Source: Streptomyces sp. WZ.A104
GTDB taxonomy: Bacteria; Actinomycetota; Actinomycetes; Streptomycetales; Streptomycetaceae
Direction of reading: 5' to 3'
Assembly: GCF_002382885.1 (NCBI RefSeq)
Contig: NZ_NWVL01000068.1
Coordinates: forward strand, 1-41,925
DNA length: 41,925 nucleotides
Shown here: piece by piece, positions 1 through 7,570 of the stretch
Numbering within the stretch: position 1 is the first letter of the stretch
Layout: every line of letters starts with the position of its first letter
Notes under the pieces: model-generated
Told to the model about the DNA's origin: nothing
The model's database searches: none
What the model saw: only the letters and a program-made list of their open reading frames with translations
Made by a program: the position numbers and the translations under genes

Positions 1-389
1 TCGGCGGGCGCGGGCCCGGCGGAGGGCGCGGGCGAACCCGGCCCCGCCCCCCGCACCCGCATGCTCAGCGGGGCCGGAGCGCGGCCCGGGCGCCGCCCCG
101 GGGGCGTCGACGACTCCGGCTCGACCGTGACGGTCGAGCCGGAGGGAAGACGGGTCAGGGCGGGCGGCAGGGGCTCGCCGGACCAGACCACCACCGTCGG
201 CGGCAGCAGGTGCGAGCGGGACTCCGCGGCGACGAGGCACTTCCGTACGTCCGCCGGGGTGCCGGCGTCCACGCCCAGCGCGGCGAGCACGGCGATGACC
301 GTGTCGTCGGGGACGGACACCGTGACATCCGGCGACGGGGAGTAGGAGGTGGCGACACCGTGCAGTGCGGCGAGCCGGGACAAGCCCAT
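1..389 (-). CDS. malQ: 4-alpha-glucanotransferase MalQ, N-terminal part, cut by window start
   Basis: Amylomaltase of maltose/maltodextrin metabolism (GH77), acting in the cytoplasm. Only about 129 N-terminal residues are in the window; the catalytic barrel lies beyond its left edge. The protein begins MGLSRLAALHGVATSYSPSP and continues with a stretch on the pattern VPDDTVIAVLAALGVDAGTP and LLPPTVVVW, which I recognise as the N-terminal domain of streptomycete MalQ. The ATG at 389-387 is preceded by AGGAG about six bases upstream. The start abuts the stop codon (392-390) of the small repeat gene before it, so the two are probably translationally coupled. A 31-bp inverted repeat lies within the coding sequence at 114-144. 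The identification rests on the N-terminus only. Confidence 0.8.
   Translation of the reverse strand, partial: MGLSRLAALHGVATSYSPSPDVTVSVPDDTVIAVLAALGVDAGTPADVRKCLVAAESRSHLLPPTVVVWSGEPLPPALTRLPSGSTVTVEPESSTPPGRRPGRAPAPLSMRVRGAGPGSPAPSAGPAPA
114..144. repeat. 31-bp inverted repeat inside malQ
   Basis: Two 15-base arms, 114-128 and 130-144, are perfect reverse complements around one central base (129). The arms read CTCCGGCTCGACCGT and ACGGTCGAGCCGGAG. It lies in the malQ reading frame, in the N-terminal domain. It could fold into a strong mRNA hairpin or serve as a protein-binding site; nothing in the sequence decides between these. Confidence 0.85.
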
Positions 390-701
390 TCAGACTCCTG
401 GGAACTCCAAGCCCCCTGCGGTGCCGGGTGCGGTCGGCTCGCTGGTCAGAGGGGCGACGGCGGCGAGCGGCGGCTCGCTCGTGAGCGGGGTGGCGTCGGC
501 GAGCGGCGGCTCGCTGGTCAGGGGTGCGGCGTCGGCGAACGTGGACCCGCCGAGCAGCAGGGAGACATCGGCGAGCGGGGGCCCGCTGATCAGGTGGGCG
601 ACATCGGTGAGCGGAGGTTCACTGGTCAGCGGCGCGGAAACGGCCTGGGCGGGTACCTGTTTAGAGAGGGCGGAGAGCAGGAGCTGCGCGGAAGCGGGCA
701 T
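390..701 (-). CDS. small protein of six tandem 12-residue repeats, upstream of malQ
   Basis: 103 residues, not recognised. The ATG at 701-699 has an AGGAGG ribosome site six bases upstream, which makes this a credible gene. After a 22-residue start (MPASAQLLLSALSKQVPAQA plus two residues), residues 23-94 divide exactly into six 12-residue units. The unit is close to APLTSEPPLADV; the others are variants such as AHLISGPPLADV, SLLLGGSTFADA and TPLTSEPPLAAV. A nine-residue tail ends in GGLEFPGV. No signal peptide, membrane segment or cysteine is evident. The stop codon touches the malQ start codon, so the product may also serve as a translated leader for malQ. The repeat is visible in the DNA as degenerate 36-bp units. 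Function unknown. Confidence 0.7.
   Translation of the reverse strand: MPASAQLLLSALSKQVPAQAVSAPLTSEPPLTDVAHLISGPPLADVSLLLGGSTFADAAPLTSEPPLADATPLTSEPPLAAVAPLTSEPTAPGTAGGLEFPGV
420..635 (-). repeat. six degenerate 36-bp direct repeats
   Basis: The region encodes residues 23-94 of the small protein upstream of malQ. Units of 36 bases encode variants of the 12-residue unit APLTSEPPLADV. The third unit is the most diverged and the last keeps only its first seven positions, typical of an ageing minisatellite under coding constraint. Confidence 0.8.
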
Positions 702-1009
702 GGTGGCCTCCTGGCCATGGAGAACAGGACACATCAGACCTACCCAGGCCTCGCGACCGCAGACGTGGACGTGATGCAGGCGTTATGACAACGAGCCCAA
801 CGTGCTCTGAGTCACATCCGGTTCCCCCGTCCGGCAGGTATGGGCCGATTTCGGCCACTCCCGGCAGCCACACCAGCCCCATCCTGCCCGAAGGTGTCAT
901 GATTCCCGGCAAATGCGACAGAGCGGCCGTGCGCATTGACACTCCCGCGCCCGGGTGGTGGGCTCGGACCCCGCTACGAGCAGTCGGTACGGACGAAGGA
1001 GAGCGCAGC
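702..1009. promoter_or_regulatory. divergent intergenic region, malQ operon / GH84 gene
   Basis: 308 bases between outward-facing genes, so it must hold both promoters. A TTGACA hexamer is present near 937-942 on the plus strand but has no good -10 partner at normal spacing. I found no DasR-type (dre) site, no CsnR-type palindrome and no RNA gene. GAAGGAG just before 1010 is the ribosome site of the GH84 gene. Confidence 0.4.
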
Positions 1010-4003
1010 GTGCGGATCGGGCGCAGAAGGCAGGCGACGGCCGTGGCCGCCGCCGTGATCGGCGGACTCCTCGGCTCCGTCTCCGTGGCACCGGCCGCGA
1101 CGGCCGCCCCCGTCGACCCCGCCATCCCCGTCACCGGGTCGGCCGAACGCTCCGACAGCGCGCAGCCGCCCTCGGTGTGGCCCCGGCCGCAGAGCATCAG
1201 GAGCACCGGACCCGCCGTGCCGCTGGGCGCCGAGGCCACCCTCGTCGCCGCACCGGACGCCGATCCGTACGCCGTGGAGCAGACGCGCTCGCTGCTGCGC
1301 GGGGCGGGCGTCCGGACCCTGCACGAAAGTCTGCCGGGCAGCGGGCCCGTGGTCCGGCTCGGCGGCACCGGCGCGGGCGAGGCGCTGCGGGCCCTGCGCG
1401 CGCCCGACCGGGCCGACCTTCCCTCGGGCGGCTACCGGATCGCCGTCGGCCGGGTGGCCGGGCGCGGCACGGTCGCGCTGGACGGGCTGGGCGAGGACGG
1501 CCTGTTCCACGCCGTCCAGACGCTGCGTCAGCTGGTCTCCGGCGGTTCGGTGGCGGGCGTCACCGTGCGGGACTGGCCGGGAACCGCCGTACGCGGGCTG
1601 TCGGAGGGGTTCTACGGGCAGCCGTGGACCCGCGAGGAGCGGCTCGCCCAGATCTCCTTCATGGGCCGCACCAAGCAGAACAGGTACCTCTACGCGGCGG
1701 GCGACGACCCGTACCGGCTGGCGCGCTGGCGCGAGCCGTATCCGGCCGACCAGCGCGCCGGCTTCCGGGCGCTGGCGGAGCAGGCGCGCGCCGAGCACGT
1801 CACGCTCGGCTGGGCGCTCTCCCCCGGCCAGGCGATGTGCATGGCGTCCGACCAGGACGTCCGGGCGCTGACGAAGAAGATCGACGCCATGTGGGCGCTG
1901 GGCTTCCGGGTCTTCCAGCTCCAGTTCCAGGACGTCAGCTACAGCGAGTGGCACTGCGATCTGGACGCGGAGACCTTCGGCAGCGGTCCGAAGGCGGCGG
2001 CCCGTGCACAGGCCCGGGTGGCGGGCGCGGTCGCCCGGCATCTGGCGGAACAGCACCCGGACGCGGCCCCGCTGTCCGTGCTGCCGACGGAGTTCTACCA
2101 GGACGGGGCCACCGACTACCGCACCGCGCTCGCCGCCGAACTGGACGACCGGGTGCAGGTGGCCTGGACCGGGGTCGGGGTGGTGCCGAAGACCATCACC
2201 GGGGGCGAACTGGCCGGGGCCCGCGCCGCGTTCCGCCATCCGCTGGTGACGATGGACAACTACCCCGTCAACGACTACGCCCAGGACCGCATCTTCCTCG
2301 GCCCGTACACCGGCCGGGACCCGGCGGTGGCGAGCGGTTCGGCGGCGCTGCTGGCCAATGCGATGGAGCAGCCGTCCGCATCCCGCATCCCGCTGTTCAC
2401 GGCCGCCGACTTCGCCTGGAACCCGAAGGGATACCGCCCGGAGGAGTCCTGGCGGGCGGCGATCGACGATCTGGCGGGCGGAGACGCGGGGGCCCGGGAC
2501 GCGCTGCGGGCGCTCGCGGGGAACAGCGCGGCCTCGGTGCTCGGAGCGCAGGAGTCCGCCTACCTCCAGCCCTTGCTCGACGGCTTCTGGAAGACCCGCG
2601 CGGCCGAGGCCCCCGCCCGCGGCCGGGCGGCCCGCGACCTGCGGGCGGCCTTCTCCGTGATGCGGCAGGCCCCCGAGCGGCTGAAGACCCCCGCCGATGG
2701 CCGGCTGACCGACGAGGTGCGCCCGTGGACCGAGCAGCTGGCCCGCTACGGCCGGGCCGGTGAGCTGGCCGTGGACCTGCTCCAGGCCCAGGCGGCCGGG
2801 GACGGTGCGGCGGCCTGGCGGGCCCAGCTGGCCCTGGAGCCGCTGCGCGAGGAGATCACGGCGAGCGGGGCGAGCGTCGGCAAGGGCGTCCTGGACCCGT
2901 TCCTGGACAAGGTGGCGAAGGCGTCCGCCGGGTGGAACGGCACCGACCGCGCACCGGGCCGGGTCTCGAAGGACGCGCACAGCTATACGGTCCGGCTGAA
3001 CGGGGTCCGCCCGGTGGATGCCGTCACGGCGCTGGCCGAGCCCGGGTCCACCGGCACCGGCGCGGTCGTCGAGGCCCATGTGCCCGGTGAGGGCTGGCGG
3101 GCGCTGGGGCAGCTCTCCCCGAGTGGCTGGACCCAGACCGCGGCGAAGGGGCTGCGCGCCGACGCCGTACGGGTGACCGTGCCGGAGGCCGCCCGCAATG
3201 CCCCGCCCTCGTATCTGAACCCGCCCCTGCCTCCCTCTCCCGCGGTCGTGGCGGGGGCCCCGCAGGTGCGCGCCCTGGTGCCGTGGTTCGGGGACGAGCC
3301 CGCCGCCACGCTCGACCTGGCGCGCCGCGAGACGGACGCCGAGATCGGCGGCGAACCCCAGCGGGTCGCGGCGCGGCTGGCCGGGCAGCGACCGGCCGAG
3401 GTGAAGGGCAGGCTCACCGCGAAGGCCCCCGAGGGCATCAAGGTGCGGGTCCCGAAGGAGACGACCGTGCCGCGCGGGTCACGTACGGAGGTGCCCGTGG
3501 ACATCACCGTCCCGGCGGACACCCCGGCGGGCGAGTACGAGGTGCCGCTGGCCTTCGGCGGCCAGGAGTCCACGCTGACCGTGCGGGCCTTCCCCCGTAC
3601 CGGCGGCCCGGATCTGGCACGTACGGCGAAGGCGTCCTCGTCGGGCGACGAGACCCCGGACTTCCCGGCGTCGGCGGCCTCCGACGGCGATCCGGAGACC
3701 CGGTGGTCCTCACCGGTGGAGGACGGGGCCTGGTGGCAGGCGGAGCTGGAGCGGCCGGTACGCCTGGGTCAGGTCGTGCTGAACTGGCAGGACGCGTACG
3801 CCTCCCGCTACCGCATACAGGTCTCCGCCGACGGCCGCACCTGGCGCAGCGCTGCGACCGTCCGGGAGGGCCGGGGCGGGCGCGAGTCGGTGCGGATGGA
3901 CGCGAAGGACACCCGGTTCGTCCGGGTGCAGGGCGAGGGCCGGGCGACCCAGTACGGCTACTCGCTCTGGTCGGTCGAGGCGTACGCGGTGGCGGACGAC
4001 TGA
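1010..4003 (+). CDS. secreted GH84-family beta-N-acetylhexosaminidase with CBM32-like domain
   Basis: 997 residues. GTG at 1010 is chosen because GAAGGAG lies upstream and a signal peptide follows directly (RRR, then a hydrophobic run, cleavage near residue 33). About residues 55-190 form the small alpha/beta domain that precedes the barrel in hexosaminidases. About 190-490 is the GH84 (O-GlcNAcase/hyaluronidase-like) barrel, with GLSEGFYGQPWT, KQNRYLYAAGDDPY and GFRVFQLQFQDVSYSEW. Family members usually carry an Asp-Asp pair at the last site; here it is Gln307-Asp308, so the residue that orients the substrate acetamido group is replaced. Residues about 771-862 resemble a NEW3 domain, and about 866-997 an F5/8 C (CBM32) sugar-binding domain. 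Likely substrate: extracellular GlcNAc-containing glycans. Activity is uncertain because of the Gln. Confidence 0.85.
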   Translation: MRIGRRRQATAVAAAVIGGLLGSVSVAPAATAAPVDPAIPVTGSAERSDSAQPPSVWPRPQSIRSTGPAVPLGAEATLVAAPDADPYAVEQTRSLLRGAGVRTLHESLPGSGPVVRLGGTGAGEALRALRAPDRADLPSGGYRIAVGRVAGRGTVALDGLGEDGLFHAVQTLRQLVSGGSVAGVTVRDWPGTAVRGLSEGFYGQPWTREERLAQISFMGRTKQNRYLYAAGDDPYRLARWREPYPADQRAGFRALAEQARAEHVTLGWALSPGQAMCMASDQDVRALTKKIDAMWALGFRVFQLQFQDVSYSEWHCDLDAETFGSGPKAAARAQARVAGAVARHLAEQHPDAAPLSVLPTEFYQDGATDYRTALAAELDDRVQVAWTGVGVVPKTITGGELAGARAAFRHPLVTMDNYPVNDYAQDRIFLGPYTGRDPAVASGSAALLANAMEQPSASRIPLFTAADFAWNPKGYRPEESWRAAIDDLAGGDAGARDALRALAGNSAASVLGAQESAYLQPLLDGFWKTRAAEAPARGRAARDLRAAFSVMRQAPERLKTPADGRLTDEVRPWTEQLARYGRAGELAVDLLQAQAAGDGAAAWRAQLALEPLREEITASGASVGKGVLDPFLDKVAKASAGWNGTDRAPGRVSKDAHSYTVRLNGVRPVDAVTALAEPGSTGTGAVVEAHVPGEGWRALGQLSPSGWTQTAAKGLRADAVRVTVPEAARNAPPSYLNPPLPPSPAVVAGAPQVRALVPWFGDEPAATLDLARRETDAEIGGEPQRVAARLAGQRPAEVKGRLTAKAPEGIKVRVPKETTVPRGSRTEVPVDITVPADTPAGEYEVPLAFGGQESTLTVRAFPRTGGPDLARTAKASSSGDETPDFPASAASDGDPETRWSSPVEDGAWWQAELERPVRLGQVVLNWQDAYASRYRIQVSADGRTWRSAATVREGRGGRESVRMDAKDTRFVRVQGEGRATQYGYSLWSVEAYAVADD

Positions 4004-4020
4004 TACGTACGGCGGGCCGG

Positions 4021-4034
4021 GGGGCGGCCGCCCC
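4021..4034. terminator. possible GC-rich terminator between convergent genes
   Basis: The palindrome GGGGCGGCCGCCCC lies in the 67-base gap between the convergent GH84 and HNH genes. No T-run follows. It may act as a bidirectional terminator, but the evidence is only position and symmetry. Confidence 0.3.
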
Positions 4035-4070
4035 GCGCAGGCGGGCCCGGGGGCGGCGAAGGCCCGGGTC

Positions 4071-4607
4071 TCAGGCGGAGACGCCGTCGATCCGGGCCAT
4101 CACGTCGTCCGCGCCGAAGGGTTGCAGATACGGCAGCCAGCGCGGGTCTCGGTGTCCCGTCCCGATGATCCGCCAGGCCAGGCCGGTCGGCGGCGCGGGC
4201 TGATGGCGCAGCCGCCAGCCCAGCTCGGGCAGATGGCGGTCGGCCTTGACGTGGTTGCAGCGGCGGCAGGCCGCCACCACGTTGTCCCAGGCGTGCTGTC
4301 CACCGCGGCTGCGCGGGATGACGTGGTCGACGCTGGTCGCGGCGGCCCCGCAGTACATGCAGCGGCCCCCGTCCCGGGCGAACAGGGCCCGGCGCGTCAG
4401 GGGGACGGGCCCCCGGTAGGGGACCCGGACGAAGCGCTTGAGCCGGACCACGCTGGGCGCGGGCACGGCACGGGTGGCACTGTGCAGGAAGGCGCCGGAC
4501 TCCTCCAGGCAGATGGCCTTGTTTTCGAGGACGAGGACGAGCGCGCGGCGGAGCGGTACGACGCCGAGCGGCTCGTACGACGCGTTGAGAACCAGGACGT
4601 GCGGCAC
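4071..4607 (-). CDS. HNH endonuclease family protein
   Basis: 178 residues. GTG at 4607-4605 is preceded by AAGGAGG, giving a start VPHVLVLNASYEPLGVVPL that is typical of a conserved actinobacterial HNH protein. The C-terminal half holds the HNH fold: a first zinc knuckle CMYCG, the catalytic stretch SVDHVIPRSRGGQHAWDN, then a second knuckle CRRCN. The four cysteines bind structural zinc; DHV, the following Asn and the final His should form the metal-dependent active site. It stands alone, divergent from mscS. Nucleases of this type occur in nearly all streptomycete chromosomes and their substrate is unknown; I see no restriction or toxin partner. Confidence 0.85.
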   Translation of the reverse strand: MPHVLVLNASYEPLGVVPLRRALVLVLENKAICLEESGAFLHSATRAVPAPSVVRLKRFVRVPYRGPVPLTRRALFARDGGRCMYCGAAATSVDHVIPRSRGGQHAWDNVVAACRRCNHVKADRHLPELGWRLRHQPAPPTGLAWRIIGTGHRDPRWLPYLQPFGADDVMARIDGVSA

Positions 4608-4944
4608 GGTGGATGCCTCCTTGTACGCCGGCGGCGCGTGGCTCGCGCCGGGACGATCCGATCTCAGTCTCTCCTCATGCCTGGTCAAAGCGCCACCACG
4701 TACGGGTAACGGGCCGGGAGGATTTTCCTCACCCCGGGCGCCGCGTGCCGTTTCCGGGCACCGAGCGGGTGTCTTACCAGGGCGGCCGTCCGCGCTGTGC
4801 GATCGGCCACAGCCCAGGTATCCCCAATGAGACCTGTCTCTCCTCCCGCGACTGCAACGATCCACTCCCCCGGCTTCGTTAGTGTTATTGGTCAACCATC
4901 GTCAGCTCTGCCGGTCCGTCTTCGTCCTCCTGGAGGTCCCTGCC
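4608..4944. promoter_or_regulatory. divergent region, HNH gene / MscS gene
   Basis: 337 bases without a gene. On the minus strand a possible promoter is TTGACC (4688-4683), 16 bases, TGAGAT (4666-4661), for the HNH gene. On the plus strand no convincing promoter was found; TTAGTGTTATT near 4878-4888 is the most AT-rich stretch. TGGAGG at 4931-4936 is the mscS ribosome site. Confidence 0.3.
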
Positions 4945-6009
4945 GTGTTCCTGTCCGCCCTCCTGGCCGCAGCCCCGTCGCCCGGGCCGGCCGACTCGCT
5001 GGGTGAAGCCGCCGAGCAGGCCGGGAACGCCGCGGGCTGGGTCGAGGAGAACTGGTCCACCTGGCTGAGCACCGGACTGCGGATCCTGCTGATCGTGGCT
5101 GTCGCGATCACGCTGCGCTATCTGATCCGACGTGCCCTGACCAACCTCATCGACCGGATGAACCGCAGCGCCCAGACGGTGCAGGGAACGGCGCTGGGCG
5201 GGCTGCTGGTGAACGCGGAGCGCAGACGCCAGCGCTCGGAGGCGATCGGCTCGGTGCTGCGCTCGGTGGCCTCGTTCCTGATCATGGGCACGGCCGCCCT
5301 GATGGTCCTGGGCGCCTTCAAGATCAACCTGGCACCGCTCCTGGCCTCGGCCGGCGTCGCCGGTGTGGCGCTCGGTTTCGGCGCCCGCAACCTGGTCACC
5401 GACTTCCTCTCGGGCGTCTTCATGATCCTGGAGGACCAGTACGGGGTCGGGGACTCCATCGACGCGGGGGTGGCCTCCGGCGAGGTCATCGAGGTGGGCC
5501 TGAGGGTCACCAAGCTGCGCGGCGAGAACGGCGCGATCTGGTACGTCCGCAATGGCGAGGTGAAGCGGATCGGCAACCTCAGTCAGGGCTGGTCCACTGC
5601 CGGGGTCGATGTCACCGTGCGCCCGACGGAGAACCTGGAGCGCGTGCGCGAGGCGATCACCGCCGCCGCGGACTCCCTGGCGAAGGAAGAGCCCTGGTCG
5701 GAGCAGCTGTGGGGCCCGGTGGAGGTGCTGGGCCTGGACGAGGTCCTGCTGGACTCCATGACGGTCCGGGTCTCCGCGAAGACGATGCCGGGCAAGTCCA
5801 CGGGCGTGGAGCGCGAGCTGCGCTGGCGAATCAAGCGGGCGCTGGACGACGCGGGAATCTCGATGGTCGGCACGGTCCCGGCCCAGGCGGACGGCGGGAG
5901 CTCTCCTGACCCGACCGCCGGGATGGCCGCCCCCTCGGCTTACGCGTCCGCCACCTCCCCGCAGTCCCTGGCGGCCACACCGATACCGCCGGCCACGCTG
6001 ACCAAGTAG
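4945..6009 (+). CDS. MscS-family small-conductance mechanosensitive channel
   Basis: 354 residues. GTG at 4945 is chosen because TGGAGG lies eight bases upstream; an earlier in-frame start at 4882 has no such signal. After an N-terminal hydrophobic segment and an amphipathic stretch comes a first membrane helix (about WLSTGLRILLIVAVAITLRY). A second follows near SFLIMGTAALMVLGAF. Then comes the pore-lining helix with the MscS signature ASAGVAGVALGFGARNLVTD and FLSGVFMILEDQYGVGDSI, followed by the beta domain and a cytoplasmic C-domain. The channel opens under membrane tension to release solutes on osmotic downshock. The C-terminus has a Ser/Ala/Pro-rich tail of about 45 residues. It is monocistronic, with a strong hairpin 12 bases after the stop. 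Confidence 0.9.
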   Translation: MFLSALLAAAPSPGPADSLGEAAEQAGNAAGWVEENWSTWLSTGLRILLIVAVAITLRYLIRRALTNLIDRMNRSAQTVQGTALGGLLVNAERRRQRSEAIGSVLRSVASFLIMGTAALMVLGAFKINLAPLLASAGVAGVALGFGARNLVTDFLSGVFMILEDQYGVGDSIDAGVASGEVIEVGLRVTKLRGENGAIWYVRNGEVKRIGNLSQGWSTAGVDVTVRPTENLERVREAITAAADSLAKEEPWSEQLWGPVEVLGLDEVLLDSMTVRVSAKTMPGKSTGVERELRWRIKRALDDAGISMVGTVPAQADGGSSPDPTAGMAAPSAYASATSPQSLAATPIPPATLTK

Positions 6010-6021
6010 GCCGTTCGCCCG

Positions 6022-6068
6022 ACGCCCCCGGCCGACGCCCTGGACCCCAGGGCGTCGGCCGGGGGCGT
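6022..6068 (+). terminator. terminator hairpin after mscS, 22-bp perfect stem
   Basis: The arms 6022-6043 and 6047-6068 are perfectly complementary with a three-base loop (ACC). It begins 12 bases after the mscS stop and separates it from the csn promoter at 6113. The T-run is minimal, as usual in Streptomyces. Confidence 0.9.
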
Positions 6069-6112
6069 TCGCGTGCGAGGCAACACTTTCGCAGCCGGAC
6101 GGGCGGTCCCCA

Positions 6113-6142
6113 TTGACGCCCAGGCGGCCTGCGCCCTACGGT
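6113..6142 (+). promoter_or_regulatory. csn operon promoter
   Basis: TTGACG at 6113-6118 and TACGGT at 6137-6142, separated by 18 bases. It lies 75 bases before csnR and is followed at once by the CsnR-type palindrome, so a bound repressor would sit on the start of the transcript. Confidence 0.65.
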
Positions 6143-6155
6143 CCTCTCAACCGAA

Positions 6156-6170
6156 TAGGAAACTTTCCTA
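6156..6170. promoter_or_regulatory. CsnR-type operator palindrome
   Basis: TAGGAAACTTTCCTA: two perfect seven-base arms around one central C. It begins 14 bases after the -10 hexamer. It matches the GGAAA-N-TTTCC type of site I associate with CsnR, the ROK repressor of chitosan genes in Streptomyces. It implies autoregulation of the whole csnR-csnK operon, with derepression by glucosamine oligosaccharides. I saw no second copy in the window. Confidence 0.8.
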
Positions 6171-6216
6171 ACAGAGTCACGGACGCGAGTTCCTGACAGA
6201 GGGCGGTGCATCCACG

Positions 6217-7503
6217 ATGGCGGGAACCACTCCGGGCCCACCCGGCTCCCCGGGCACTCCGGGCCCACCCGGCTCCCCGGGCACTCCGGGCCCACCCGGC
6301 TCCCCGGGCACTCCGGGCACCCCCCGGGTGCTGCGGGCCATGAACGACCGGGCCGCCCTCGATCTGCTGCTGGAGCACGGGCCGCTCTCGCGGACCCGGA
6401 TCGGGAAGCTCACCGGACTCTCCAAGCCGACCGCCTCCCAGCTGCTCGCCCGGCTGGAGGCGGCCGGTCTGGTCGTCGCCACCGGGACCAGCGAGGGGCG
6501 GCCCGGGCCCAGCGCGCAGCTCTACACGGTGAACGCGCGGGCCGCCCATGTGGCAGGGCTCGACGTGAACGCGCGGCGCATCGTCGCCGCCGTCGCGGAC
6601 GTGACCGGTCGGACCGTCGGACAGTTCGAGCTGGCCACCCCGGGGCGGCGCGCCGACAGCGTGGTGCGGCAGGTCGCCGACGCGCTGGACGGGGCGGCGA
6701 AGGACGCCGGGCTGACGCGGGCCGATGTCCACCGGGTCGTCATCGGCACCCCGGGCGCCTTCGACCCGGGCACCGGGCGGCTGCGGTACGCCTCGCACCT
6801 GCCCGGCTGGCACTCCCCCACCCTGCTGGACGAGCTGGCCGCGTTCCTGCCGATGCCGGTGGAGTACGAGAACGACGTCAACCTGGTCGCCGTCGCCGAG
6901 CAGCGCCTCGGCGCGGCCCGGGGCCACGAGGACTTCGTCCTGCTGTGGAACGAGGAAGGGCTCGGCGCCGCCCTCGTCATCAACGGGCGCCTGCACCGGG
7001 GCTTCACCGGCGGCGCGGGCGAGGTCGGCTTCCTGCCGGTGCCGGGCACCCCCCTCGTACGCCAGGTCGTCAAGGCCAACAGCGGAGGCTTCCAGGAGCT
7101 GGCGGGCGCCCAGGCCGTGCCCCGGCTCGCGAAGTCCCTGGGCATCGACACCCCGCAGCAGCCGTACGCCGGGGTCGCCGCCTCGCTGCTGGCGCGGGCG
7201 GCCGAGGCGTACGGGCAGGACGAGGCGCTGACCGAGCTGCTGCGGCAGTACGCCCAGCGGCTGGCCACCGGGCTCGCCTCCGTCACCGCCGTCCTCGACC
7301 CCGGGCTGATCGTGCTGTCCGGCGGGGCGGTCGCGGCGGGCGGCGAGGTCCTGCGCTCCCTGATCCAGTCCGAGCTGGCCGAGCTCGCCGCCTCCCGGCC
7401 CCGGCTGGTGCTCGGCGAGATCGACCGCACCCCCGTCCTGCGCGGCGCCCTGGAACGGGCGCTCGCCGACACCCGCGACGAAGTGTTCGACACCTCGCGC
7501 TGA
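6217..7503 (+). CDS. csnR: ROK-family repressor CsnR with collagen-like N-terminus
   Basis: 428 residues. Repressor of chitosan/glucosamine-oligosaccharide uptake genes, first gene of its own operon. Residues about 41-100 form a winged helix (RAALDLLLEHGPLSRTRIGK, then GLSKPTASQLLARLEAAGLV). About 110-425 is the ROK sugar-kinase-like domain, with GLDVNARRIVAAVADVTG, VIGTPGAF and a C-terminal PGLIVLSGGAV motif. The cysteine-rich zinc motif of many ROK proteins is absent from the GGAGEVGFLPVPG region. Before the HTH lie ten unbroken Gly-X-Y triplets (residues 7-36), encoded by three perfect 27-bp repeats plus one triplet. The ATG at 6217 has only a distant purine-rich GAGGG; an in-frame ATG at 6340 would skip the repeat but would also remove part of the region usually conserved before the HTH (TPRVLRAMNDR). 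I therefore keep 6217. Confidence 0.85.
   Translation: MAGTTPGPPGSPGTPGPPGSPGTPGPPGSPGTPGTPRVLRAMNDRAALDLLLEHGPLSRTRIGKLTGLSKPTASQLLARLEAAGLVVATGTSEGRPGPSAQLYTVNARAAHVAGLDVNARRIVAAVADVTGRTVGQFELATPGRRADSVVRQVADALDGAAKDAGLTRADVHRVVIGTPGAFDPGTGRLRYASHLPGWHSPTLLDELAAFLPMPVEYENDVNLVAVAEQRLGAARGHEDFVLLWNEEGLGAALVINGRLHRGFTGGAGEVGFLPVPGTPLVRQVVKANSGGFQELAGAQAVPRLAKSLGIDTPQQPYAGVAASLLARAAEAYGQDEALTELLRQYAQRLATGLASVTAVLDPGLIVLSGGAVAAGGEVLRSLIQSELAELAASRPRLVLGEIDRTPVLRGALERALADTRDEVFDTSR
6235..6315 (+). repeat. three perfect 27-bp tandem repeats in csnR
   Basis: Units at 6235-6261, 6262-6288 and 6289-6315 are identical and encode GPPGSPGTP each. Perfect identity in an otherwise diverging gene points to recent slippage expansion. 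The length is a multiple of three, so copy-number change keeps the frame. Confidence 0.95.
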
Positions 7504-7570
7504 ACCACCGCTCTCCCCCTTGCCCTCTCCCCCTGCCGTCTGTCACTTCCCCGTCCCTGGGAGTCTCGTC

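Noticed and set aside
702..1009. DasR (dre) operator before the hexosaminidase gene
   Set aside because: I looked for TGGTCTAGACCA-type symmetry on both strands and found none.
974..3079. Long open frame of about 700 codons on the minus strand opposite the GH84 gene
   Set aside because: A high-GC shadow: codon bias, signal peptide, ribosome site and domain motifs all support the plus-strand gene, and the antisense translation shows only Arg/Gly/Ala-rich filler.
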